Shown here: one piece after another, positions 52,031 to 58,679 of the stretch | Layout: the number at the start of each line of letters is the position of its first letter | How positions within the stretch are numbered: the first letter of the stretch is position 1 | Source: UMGS1649 sp045651205 | GTDB lineage: Bacteria > Bacillota > Clostridia > TANB77 > CAG-465 | Assembly: GCA_045651205.1 (NCBI GenBank) | Contig: JAZRSA010000064.1 | Location: forward strand, 1-58,723 | Length of the DNA: 58,723 nt | Direction of reading: 5' to 3' | Made by a program: the position numbers and the translations under genes | Notes under the pieces: model-generated | Seen by the model: the letters and a program-made list of their open reading frames with translations, nothing else | Database searches by the model: none | What the model was told of the DNA's origin: nothing

Positions 52031-52150
52031 ATGATAAAAAACGCTGAAAGCCTTGCGGCTGTGCACACACACACGTACACTTTTGCTAATGAAAAAAACA
52101 TTAGTAGCGTTTTTGTACCCAAAAACAACAAGTTAAACATAGCAAAGTAA
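52031..52150 (+). CDS. Candidate His-Thr leader peptide, copy 1
   Basis: 39 aa. ATG 52031 lies 7 nt after AAAGGGG. It begins MIKNAESLAAVHTHTYT and ends ...KLNIAK with a TAA inside the left arm of the terminator. Compared with copy 2, differences in the first 17 codons are GTG/GTA, ACG/ACA, ACT/ACA (all synonymous) and TAC/CAC (Tyr/His). That pattern supports selection on the peptide. Beyond codon 21 the frames diverge by one base. Translation through the AAAAACGCT arm would open the long helix. It could be a regulatory leader peptide or a small product. Confidence 0.6.
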   Translation: MIKNAESLAAVHTHTYTFANEKNISSVFVPKNNKLNIAK

Positions 52151-52185
52151 CACATACTAAATAGGTATGTGCTGCTTTGCTTTTT
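52142..52185 (+). terminator. Terminator within leader copy 1
   Basis: GCAAAG...CACATAC pairs with GTATGTG...CTTTGC (a 3x3 near-paired internal bulge), then T5. It lies before the prepilin-like gene's ribosome site, so read-through is needed for expression. Confidence 0.85.
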
Positions 52186-52214
52186 GCATTGAGCTGAAAT
52201 GGAGGGAAAATAAA

Positions 52215-53903
52215 ATGCAAAAGAAAGGAATAAGTTTAATAGTATTAGTAATAACAATAATTGTTATGATAATACTAGCCGTGACAATTGTATTATCATT
52301 AAGCAGTGCGGGAATAATAAACAAAGCTAATATGGCTGTAGAGCAAATGAATACAAAAGAAGTACAGAATTTAGCTTCTATAGCGTGGTCGGAGGGGTAT
52401 TTAAATAAACTAAGAGGTGAAGACTTAGAAAAATATGTTTTAGAACAATTAAAAGATTATACAGATAAGTATACGATAAATGTAAATGATAAAGGCGTAG
52501 TGGTAATGACAAAACAGGAAAAAGCAAGTGGATTTATTGCAGGATATGACGCAGCTGAATTCGCTAACAGGCCAAAGATTGATATTGATGGAATGGTTCT
52601 TGTTAAATATTCAGATTATATACCAACGGAAGAAGAATTGAGAAGTGTTTCAATGACAATTGAATATTTAAGCGAAAGGCTTTCGCTTAAATGTACTGAA
52701 ATTATAAATTTAACAGGTATAATAGGTGCGGTTTATCAAGAAGTTCCGGTTTTATCAGTATCTGTGGCAGGGGCGGAAAATGAGTTTGGAATTAATTTCC
52801 CTGAACCAGGATTTTATGCGCCGGATATTACTATTCTTAGTGGGAATGAAGATATAAGTTGTGTCTTTTCTACAAAAATGAAAGTATCTTTATCAGGTAA
52901 AAATTTAACTTTCGATAGAATAAATGGTGCAGATGCATATGAGATATATGTTAAAGATGAATTGGTAACAAGAACAACAGGTACAACTGTTGATATATCT
53001 AATTATATAAACCATATGGCTGAAGGATATATTAAAGTAAGAGCAATTATATCGGAAACTAATATTGCATCAGAATATACTTATATTTGGTATTCTAATG
53101 GTAAAGAGGAACCCGGATTATATGATTCAAACGACAATCTTATAGCAACATGGAGTGAATTGGTAAATGATTATGGAATGGACATTTCTTATCCATACAA
53201 TAGAAGCCTTGAATCGGATGGATATACTAAAATACCTACATCGCCATATTGTGTGTTTAGTAGTAATCCAGAATTGGCGGTAGGAACAAAGTTGATTGTA
53301 GGTTATGGTACAACAATTGGCACATATGCATTTGCTGATTGTGATAATTTGAAGAGTATATATCTTCCGGATACTATAACAAGTATAGGGCAGTTTGCGT
53401 TTAGGACATGCGACTCTTTAACAGAAGTGGTAATAGGGGAAAATAGTAAATTAGAAACTATAGGTAGAGAGATTTTTAGAGATACTGAAAATATAAAATA
53501 TACAGAATATAAGAATGGACAGTATTATGGAACGAGTAACAATCCGTATATGATTTTAGTTCAAGCAATAGATACAAATGCTAATACATTTGAGATACAT
53601 CCTAATACTAAAATAATTGCTAGTTATTCACTATCTTGGACTGCTATAAGAAATATAATTATTCCAGAAGGAATAGAATCAATAGATTATTGGGCGTTTT
53701 ATAAATCCGATATAAATACTATCACTCTTCCAAGTACATTAAAATGTATATATAGCGGGGCGTTTGATGTGTGTTATTCACTTAGCACAATTATATTTAA
53801 CGGTACTGTGGAACAATGGAATTCAATATATTTAGTAGAAGGTTGGAATGAAGATATAGCTGCAACTCAAGTACAATGTATAAATGGAACCGTAGAAATA
53901 TAA
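52215..53903 (+). CDS. Prepilin-like protein with BspA-type leucine-rich repeats
   Basis: 562 aa from ATG 52215, after GGAGGG. The frame upstream to 52167 runs through the terminator. The N-terminus KKGISLIVLVITIIVMIILA is the shared leader and helix (Val at +5). A conserved segment of about 80 residues follows (LASIAWSEGYLN...), similar to that of the 57734 protein. The middle looks beta-sandwich-like. From about 370 on, LRR_5/BspA repeats appear (IGTYAFADCDNLKSIYLPDT, IGQFAFRTCDSLTEVVIGEN), typical of surface adhesins. It splits the spoIIID-mbl pair. A 27-nt perfect hairpin lies inside (52666-52692). Confidence 0.75.
   Translation: MQKKGISLIVLVITIIVMIILAVTIVLSLSSAGIINKANMAVEQMNTKEVQNLASIAWSEGYLNKLRGEDLEKYVLEQLKDYTDKYTINVNDKGVVVMTKQEKASGFIAGYDAAEFANRPKIDIDGMVLVKYSDYIPTEEELRSVSMTIEYLSERLSLKCTEIINLTGIIGAVYQEVPVLSVSVAGAENEFGINFPEPGFYAPDITILSGNEDISCVFSTKMKVSLSGKNLTFDRINGADAYEIYVKDELVTRTTGTTVDISNYINHMAEGYIKVRAIISETNIASEYTYIWYSNGKEEPGLYDSNDNLIATWSELVNDYGMDISYPYNRSLESDGYTKIPTSPYCVFSSNPELAVGTKLIVGYGTTIGTYAFADCDNLKSIYLPDTITSIGQFAFRTCDSLTEVVIGENSKLETIGREIFRDTENIKYTEYKNGQYYGTSNNPYMILVQAIDTNANTFEIHPNTKIIASYSLSWTAIRNIIIPEGIESIDYWAFYKSDINTITLPSTLKCIYSGAFDVCYSLSTIIFNGTVEQWNSIYLVEGWNEDIAATQVQCINGTVEI
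52666..52692. repeat. Perfect 12-bp inverted repeat inside the LRR surface gene
   Basis: ATTTAAGCGAAA-GGC-TTTCGCTTAAAT. It has no T run, so it is not a standard terminator. Confidence 0.85.
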
Positions 53904-53938
53904 TTACTACTAAATCAAAATATAAGGTGTATAAAAAC

Positions 53939-53973
53939 AAACTCCGAGAAATAGTATATTTTTCGGAGTTTTA
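53939..53973 (+). terminator. Terminator before mbl
   Basis: AAACTCCGA / TCGGAGTTT with a 15-nt loop and T residues. Confidence 0.8.
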
Positions 53974-53974
53974 C

Positions 53975-54003
53975 TTGCAAATGACACGGAAATGTAATAT
54001 AAT
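53975..54003 (+). promoter_or_regulatory. mbl promoter
   Basis: TTGCAA (53975-53980), 17-nt spacer, TATAAT (53998-54003). Confidence 0.75.
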
Positions 54004-54040
54004 TGACACATAAAATAAGGGTATAGAAAGGGGTATTATC

Positions 54041-55057
54041 GTGACATTTGGACAAGACATTGCAATAGATTTAGGAACAGCCACAATACTTGTTTATGTT
54101 AGGGGCAAAGGTATAGTTTTAAGAGAACCTGCTGTTGTTGCTATAGACAAGAATACAAATGAAGTGCTTGCAGTAGGACAAAATGCAAGAAAAATGTTAG
54201 GACGTACTCCGGGTAATATAGTCGCAATAAGACCACTTAAAGATGGTGTTATTTCAGACTATACAGTTACAGAAAAAATGTTAAAATACTTTATAACTAA
54301 AGTGGCAGATAAATCTATCATAAGTCCACGTATTATGATATGTGTACCTTCTGGTGTAACAGAAGTTGAAAGAAAAGCAGTTATAGACGCAGCAAATCAT
54401 GCTGGTGCTAGAAAAGTGTATTTAATAGAAGAACCAATTGCAGCAGCAATTGGAGCTGGTATAGATATAACTAAACCATATGGTACAATGATACTAGATA
54501 TTGGTGGTGGAACTACAGATATCGCGGTAATTGCATTAGGCGGAGCAGTAAAGAGCAAATCTATTAAGGTTGCTGGAGACAAATTTGATGAAGCAATTAT
54601 TAAATATATAAAGAAAGTACATAATATAGCAATTGGAGAAAGAACAGCCGAAGAAATAAAAATAAATATTGGTTGTGTATATCCAAAAACTGTAGAAGAA
54701 AAAATGAGCATCAAAGGTAGACACTTAACATCAGGTTTACCTGTAGAGATAGAAATAACTTCAACAGAAATGTTAGAAGCATTAAAAGAGTCTGCAAACC
54801 AAATAGTTGAAGCAGTACATAGTGTATTAGAGGTTACACCTCCAGAACTATCTGCAGATATTAGTGATAGAGGAATATATATAACAGGTGGTGGAGGATT
54901 AATCTCAGGATTAGATAAACTACTAGAAGAAAGAACAGGAATTCCAGTTATGATAGCAGAAGATGCAGTTTCATGTGTTGCTATGGGAACTGGTAAAGCA
55001 TTAAATCACATAGAATTATTAGAAACAGGAAATACAATAAAAGTTAAGAAGTTTTAG
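54041..55057 (+). CDS. mbl: Rod-shape determining protein Mbl/MreB
   Basis: 338 aa from GTG 54041. Actin-fold ATPase with the phosphate 1 loop DLGTATILVYVRGKGIVLRE, phosphate 2 DIGGGTTDIAVI and adenosine-loop ITGGGGLISGL. It forms membrane filaments that guide lateral wall synthesis. In spore formers mbl follows spoIIID. It has its own sigma-A promoter after the inserted surface gene, so division-cycle expression need not depend on the sporulation gene. Confidence 0.93.
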   Translation: MTFGQDIAIDLGTATILVYVRGKGIVLREPAVVAIDKNTNEVLAVGQNARKMLGRTPGNIVAIRPLKDGVISDYTVTEKMLKYFITKVADKSIISPRIMICVPSGVTEVERKAVIDAANHAGARKVYLIEEPIAAAIGAGIDITKPYGTMILDIGGGTTDIAVIALGGAVKSKSIKVAGDKFDEAIIKYIKKVHNIAIGERTAEEIKINIGCVYPKTVEEKMSIKGRHLTSGLPVEIEITSTEMLEALKESANQIVEAVHSVLEVTPPELSADISDRGIYITGGGGLISGLDKLLEERTGIPVMIAEDAVSCVAMGTGKALNHIELLETGNTIKVKKF

Positions 55058-55079
55058 AGAAATCTAGAACTTCTTTTTT
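55047..55079 (+). terminator. mbl terminator
   Basis: AGAAGTTTTAGA-GAAA-TCTAGAACTTCT hairpin then T. The mbl stop codon lies in the left arm. Confidence 0.88.
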
Positions 55080-55080
55080 C

Positions 55081-55110
55081 TTGACTATACCTGGCATTCT
55101 ATGGTATAAT
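55081..55110 (+). promoter_or_regulatory. Promoter of the gene at 55177
   Basis: TTGACT (55081-55086), 18-nt spacer, TATAAT (55105-55110). Confidence 0.7.
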
Positions 55111-55176
55111 TTGCCCACAAGTTAATATAGTACAAGACAAAATTGTTAAGTTAAATTATGGTATGGAGGTAGTATC

Positions 55177-55485
55177 ATGTTTAGTAAGAAGAAAGAAAAT
55201 CGGAAAGGTGGATTGCAGGTAGATTTTAATCTCCGTGCAAGATACTCGGCGGAGGTCAAGTTGTATTTAGACAGAAACAGATCCAGATTTATGGAGGAAT
55301 GGGCAGATATATGTGGTAAAACAAATGGTAGGGTAAGCTATGAAGAGCTTTATGAAGTTTTGGGAAAAAACTTTCCTAAAGCACCTTGGAATGATCCTGA
55401 GAATATAAATGCCAACATTAGAGCATTCTTTGGTGAACTCGGCTTCCCTTGCATCGCAGATGATACTCACATATATTTTCCTTAA
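55177..55485 (+). CDS. Unrecognised small protein of atypical base composition
   Basis: 102 aa, not recognised. ATG 55177 follows GGAGG. It is basic at the N-terminus (FSKKKENRKGG), then mostly helical (YSAEVKLYLDRNRSRFMEEW, then ISYEEL-like VSYEELYEVLGKNFP), ending GFPCIADDTHIYFP. One sampled line (55201-55260) is about 50% G+C. It is a single-gene unit with its own promoter and terminator between mbl and the U32 gene. It shares the odd composition with genes at 24 and 37 kb. Possibly a transferred regulator. Confidence 0.55.
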   Translation: MFSKKKENRKGGLQVDFNLRARYSAEVKLYLDRNRSRFMEEWADICGKTNGRVSYEELYEVLGKNFPKAPWNDPENINANIRAFFGELGFPCIADDTHIYFP

Positions 55486-55512
55486 GGTCTAGCATATGCT
55501 AGGCCTTTTTTC
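55484..55512 (+). terminator. Terminator after the 55177 gene
   Basis: AAGG.CTAGCATATGCTAG.CCTT hairpin, then T residues. Confidence 0.85.
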
Positions 55513-55572
55513 TACTCCATTATCTTGAGAAAACATAATATTTATGTTAAAATAATACTTGGAGTGATTAAA

Positions 55573-56805
55573 ATGAAAAAGATGGAATTATTAGCACCGG
55601 CAGGAAGCCTTGCAAAAGCTAAAGTAGCTTTTATGTATGGAGCAGATGCAGTATATGCTGGAACAGCTAAATTATCTCTAAGAAGTAGAGCAGAAATGGA
55701 TTCTGATGACTTAGAAGATACAATTAAATATGCACATTCAATAGGTAAGAAAGTTTATGTAGCAATGAACATTTACGCCTATGATAAAGATTATGAAGAA
55801 ATACGCGAAGAAATAAAAAGATTAGATAGAATAAATGCAGACGCAATTATTGCGAGTGACCCTGGTGTAATAGCATGCATTAAAGAAACTGCACCTAATA
55901 TGGAAATACATATTAGTACACAAGCGAACATTACAAGTGTAGAAGCAGCTAAATTCTGGCATACATACGGTGCTAAGAGAGTAATACTTGCAAGAGAATT
56001 ATCTAGAGATAAAATAGAATATATTATGAAAAACAAACCAGCAGATTTAGAAGTTGAGATGTTTATTCATGGTGCAATTTGTTATGCATATTCTGGTAGA
56101 TGCTACTTAAGCCAATACCTATCAGATAGAGGAGCTAATTGTGGAGATTGTAGCCAACCTTGTAGATGGCAATACAAACTAACTGCAGAAGAAGTAAATA
56201 AACCAGGAAGTATAATTAATATAGATTATGATGAAAAAGGAACATACATATTCTCATCTAAAGATTTATGCCTATTAAAACAAATACCAGTTTTAGCTAA
56301 TATGGAAATGGACAGCTTGAAGATAGAAGGAAGACTTAAAACAGACTACTATCTAGCAACTGTTGTTAGTGCATATAGAAAAGCAATAGACGATTACTAT
56401 AAGGATCCTGAAACTTGGAACTGGGAAGATTACTTACCAGAACTTGAAAAGGTTAAAACAAGAGGTCTTTCAGAATTCTATTTTACTAATTCAAACAACC
56501 AAGATATTCATGATTATGATGGGTTTAGTGAAAACCTAAAATATGAATATGGTGCAAAAGTATTAGAAAACTTAGGAGATAATCTTTATCACGTAGAGAT
56601 TAGAAATAAATTATCTGTAGGAGATTTACTAGATGTAATGGTACCTGGAGATATAACTCCTCATGAATTTAACATAGAAGAACTTTATGATTCTAAAACA
56701 AGAGAAAGAATAGATACAGTAAACCCTGGAATAAAAGGACAATCTGTAATTATTAAAGTACCATATAATATGGATCAAAACTATGTTATAAGGAGAAAGA
56801 AATAG
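55573..56805 (+). CDS. trhP: Peptidase U32-family protein (tRNA hydroxylation, TrhP-like)
   Basis: 410 aa from ATG 55573, after GGAGTG. The upstream frame to 55525 has no ribosome site. The N-terminus MELLAPAGSLAKAKVAFMYG and ADAVYAGTAKLSLRSRAEM are classical U32. The Cys-rich site is GRCYLSQYLSDRGANCGDCS and QPCRW, an iron-sulphur binding set. C-terminal strands complete the family fold. TrhP/YrrN-O proteins act with prephenate in 5-hydroxyuridine formation on tRNA wobble U. Only one of the Bacillus pair is here. It overlaps the tcdA GTG by one base. Confidence 0.88.
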   Translation: MKKMELLAPAGSLAKAKVAFMYGADAVYAGTAKLSLRSRAEMDSDDLEDTIKYAHSIGKKVYVAMNIYAYDKDYEEIREEIKRLDRINADAIIASDPGVIACIKETAPNMEIHISTQANITSVEAAKFWHTYGAKRVILARELSRDKIEYIMKNKPADLEVEMFIHGAICYAYSGRCYLSQYLSDRGANCGDCSQPCRWQYKLTAEEVNKPGSIINIDYDEKGTYIFSSKDLCLLKQIPVLANMEMDSLKIEGRLKTDYYLATVVSAYRKAIDDYYKDPETWNWEDYLPELEKVKTRGLSEFYFTNSNNQDIHDYDGFSENLKYEYGAKVLENLGDNLYHVEIRNKLSVGDLLDVMVPGDITPHEFNIEELYDSKTRERIDTVNPGIKGQSVIIKVPYNMDQNYVIRRKK

Positions 56806-57506
56806 TGGAGTTAGATATAAACAAAATATATGATAGAACAGAAATAGTTCTAGGAAAAGATAAACTAGAAACGTTAAAAAAAGCACATATAGTAATATGT
56901 GGAATAGGTGGAGTTGGATCATATACATTAGAAGCTTTAGCGAGAATTGGGGTAGGACATATAACTGTAGTAGATAAAGATGTTGTAGATGTAACAAACA
57001 TAAACAGACAAATAATTGCAACAGTGGATAATGTGGGTAACTCTAAGGTAGAAGTTGCTAAAAAACGTGTAAACTCAATAAATCCAAGCATAAAAGTAGA
57101 TATAGTTAAAGAATTTATTGATGAAACAAATATACCAACATATATAACTAAAGATGTAGATTATGTAGTAGATGCAATAGATAGCGTTGAGTCTAAAATA
57201 GCTTTAATAAAATATTGTAAGGAACAAGATATACAAATAATATCTTCAATGGGAACAGCAAATAAATTAGACCCATTAAAACTTACAGTAACAGATATAT
57301 CTAAAACAGAGATGTGTCCTCTAGCTAAGATAGTAAGAAAGCGTCTTAAAGAGGAAGGTATAACAAAAGTTAAAGTTGTATATAGTACAGAACCAGCAGT
57401 TAAAACAAATACAACGACACTAGGAAGTGTGTCGTTTGTGCCTTCAGTTGCGGGACTCGTAATAGCATCAGAAGTTGTAAAAGATTTAACAAATAGTATT
57501 GAATAA
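56805..57506 (+). CDS. tcdA: tRNA threonylcarbamoyladenosine dehydratase (ThiF/E1-like)
   Basis: 233 aa from GTG 56805. The Rossmann ATP site GIGGVGSYTLEALARIGVGH and VDKDVVDVTNINRQI are typical of E1-like enzymes. ISSMGTANKLDPLKL and DISKTEMCPLAKIVRKRL match TcdA/CsdL, which cyclises t6A37 to ct6A. It is coupled to the U32 gene, so both partners modify tRNA. It is followed 46 nt later by leader element copy 2. Confidence 0.9.
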   Translation: MELDINKIYDRTEIVLGKDKLETLKKAHIVICGIGGVGSYTLEALARIGVGHITVVDKDVVDVTNINRQIIATVDNVGNSKVEVAKKRVNSINPSIKVDIVKEFIDETNIPTYITKDVDYVVDAIDSVESKIALIKYCKEQDIQIISSMGTANKLDPLKLTVTDISKTEMCPLAKIVRKRLKEEGITKVKVVYSTEPAVKTNTTTLGSVSFVPSVAGLVIASEVVKDLTNSIE

Positions 57507-57527
57507 AAATAATATATGTAATAAAAT
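57499..57527 (+). promoter_or_regulatory. Promoter of leader element copy 2
   Basis: TTGAAT (57499-57504), 17-nt spacer, TAAAAT (57522-57527). The -35 overlaps the end of tcdA. Confidence 0.65.
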
Positions 57528-57552
57528 AAAAAATATATAAAGGGGTAAACAA

Positions 57553-57660
57553 ATGATAAAAAACGCTGAAAGCCTTGCGGCTGTACACACACACACACAC
57601 ACAATCATTTCTAATGAACAAACATTAGAAGCGTTTTTGCACCCTAAAATAATAAGTTAA
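57553..57660 (+). CDS. Candidate His-Thr leader peptide, copy 2
   Basis: 35 aa. ATG 57553 lies 7 nt after AAAGGGG. It starts MIKNAESLAAVHTHTHTI and ends ...HPKIIS, with the TAA 4 nt before the terminator. The first 15 residues equal copy 1. A full HTHTHT run is coded by the (AC)9 repeat, so repeat slippage would change both the peptide frame and the RNA spacing. No signal sequence or typical functional motif is present. It may be regulatory only. Confidence 0.6.
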   Translation: MIKNAESLAAVHTHTHTIISNEQTLEAFLHPKIIS

Positions 57661-57663
57661 ACT

Positions 57664-57707
57664 AGCAAAGTAACACATACTAAAAAGTATGTGCTGCTTT
57701 GCTTTTT
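57664..57707 (+). terminator. Terminator within leader copy 2
   Basis: GCAAAG...CACATAC / GTATGTG...CTTTGC, then T5. Both arms are identical to copy 1, and the loop differs. Confidence 0.85.
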
Positions 57708-57733
57708 GCATGCAAAAGAAGGAGGAAAATAAA

Positions 57734-58510
57734 ATGCAAAAGAAAGGAATAAGCTTAATAGTTCTAGTCATTACAATAATAGTAATGATAATACTAGCAG
57801 CAACAGTTGTGATATCTTTAACAAGTAGTAGTGTAATAGATAGAGCAAATCAAGCAGTACAATTAACAGATGAAAAACAAGTCCAAGATTTAGCTGCAAT
57901 AACTTGGTCAGAGATGTATTTAGATAATCATAGAGATGATGATTTAAGAAGAGAAGTAATGGAGAAATTAGTTGAACAAGGAGTAGATACTAACAAATAT
58001 CACATAGTTGTATCTAATACTGGTGTATCGGTATCTACAACACCTACAAAGGTAACAACTCTTGCAGGTACAAAGTGGAAATTTAATGAGAACATTAGTG
58101 ATTATGATTTTTTAGGGGTTTTTGATTTTGAAGAACAAAATGGATATGAAAGATTTGAAAATGAAGCAGTAGCAAATGTTGGTGATGTAAATCATGATGT
58201 TTGGGGAATAGCAATATTAGAATTTTTTAATATTAGATGTTTAACTTTAATAAAACCTTTAATTCAATCAACAGCTTTTAATTATATACCAGCAAATGAA
58301 ATTGGAGTTGAAGAAGGCTGGTATGCTATAAGAAACGAAGAAGATGGAAGTCCTTTCTTTGGCGAAGGGGAAGTTACATTAGAAAGTGTAATGCCATATA
58401 TATCAGATTCCGAAGCACCAACGATAACATTTGCAAATGAATCTGAAGCAGCGGTGGAAAATCCAGAATTAATAAATTGGTTATACGAAAATGCAACTAA
58501 GATAGGATAG
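57734..58510 (+). CDS. Prepilin-like surface protein
   Basis: 258 aa from ATG 57734, after GGAGG. The upstream frame to 57689 runs through the terminator. The N-terminus KKGISLIVLVITIIVMIILA is identical over 20 residues to the 52215 protein. The next ~70 residues are similar (LAAITWSEMYLD vs LASIAWSEGYLN). The body from about 100 is acidic, with WKFNENISDYDFLGVF, and is not recognised. It shares leader and terminator with 52215, so the two are likely regulated alike and presented alike, with different outer domains. Confidence 0.65.
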   Translation: MQKKGISLIVLVITIIVMIILAATVVISLTSSSVIDRANQAVQLTDEKQVQDLAAITWSEMYLDNHRDDDLRREVMEKLVEQGVDTNKYHIVVSNTGVSVSTTPTKVTTLAGTKWKFNENISDYDFLGVFDFEEQNGYERFENEAVANVGDVNHDVWGIAILEFFNIRCLTLIKPLIQSTAFNYIPANEIGVEEGWYAIRNEEDGSPFFGEGEVTLESVMPYISDSEAPTITFANESEAAVENPELINWLYENATKIG

Positions 58511-58523
58511 TGTGTATTATTTT

Positions 58524-58550
58524 AAGACAAGCATTTGCTTGTCTTTTTTT
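58524..58550 (+). terminator. Terminator after the last prepilin-like gene
   Basis: AAGACAAGC / GCTTGTCTT with loop ATTT and T residues. Confidence 0.88.
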
Positions 58551-58582
58551 ATACCTGTTACTAACATCTTGTTAATTACAAT

Positions 58583-58652
58583 TTGCAAAAATGCTTAATT
58601 TATGATAAAATACATATGTCAAAAAATATTAACATGCCTTAACTATAGGCAT
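58583..58652 (+). promoter_or_regulatory. Promoter and leader hairpin of the PHP gene
   Basis: TTGCAA (58583-58588), 17-nt spacer, TAAAAT (58606-58611). A short ATGCCT/AGGCAT hairpin (58634-58652) lies in the leader before AAGGAGAG. Confidence 0.55.
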
Positions 58653-58679
58653 AGAACGAAGAAAAGGAGAGTATTAGCA

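Larger units (their letters stand above)
52020..52187 (+). promoter_or_regulatory. Structured leader / candidate attenuator, copy 1
   Basis: GGGTA (52021-52025) pairs with TACCC (52116-52120). AAAAACGCT (52037-52045) pairs with AGCGTTTTT (52106-52114). Inside are hairpins AGCC-TTGC-GGCT (52049-52060) and CTAATG/CATTAG (52086-52104), and a CA-rich stretch (52061-52080). A strong terminator follows at 52142-52185. The first 43 nt of the element are identical in the second copy (57542 on). A small ORF runs through it, so translation and folding must compete. It does not match a riboswitch class I know. Confidence 0.7.
57542..57709 (+). promoter_or_regulatory. Structured leader / candidate attenuator, copy 2
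   Basis: The fold is the same as copy 1. GGGT (57543-57546) pairs with ACCC (57641-57644). AAAAACGCT (57559-57567) pairs with AGCGTTTTT (57630-57638). AGCC-TTGC-GGCT is at 57571-57582 and TCTAATG/CATTAGA at 57610-57629. (AC)9 occupies 57585-57602. The differences from copy 1 keep all main helices, with the outer helix one pair shorter. A terminator at 57664-57707 separates it from the surface gene. Confidence 0.7.

Noticed and set aside
52031..52150. A his- or thr-operon type biosynthetic attenuator
   Set aside because: His-Thr codons suggest it, but the downstream gene is a prepilin-like surface protein in both copies, and the run has only two or three codons of each.
52020..52187. A known riboswitch (cyclic-di-GMP class I or II) ahead of the pilin-like gene
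   Set aside because: c-di-GMP switches often precede pilins, and ACGC...AAAGCC looks faintly like GEMM. But the GGCAAACC...GAAA helix and receptor are missing, and an open translated frame with a synonymous-change pattern fits a leader peptide better.
57583..57602. A CRISPR or larger repeat array
   Set aside because: It is a short dinucleotide tract. No direct repeats with spacers occur anywhere in the window.
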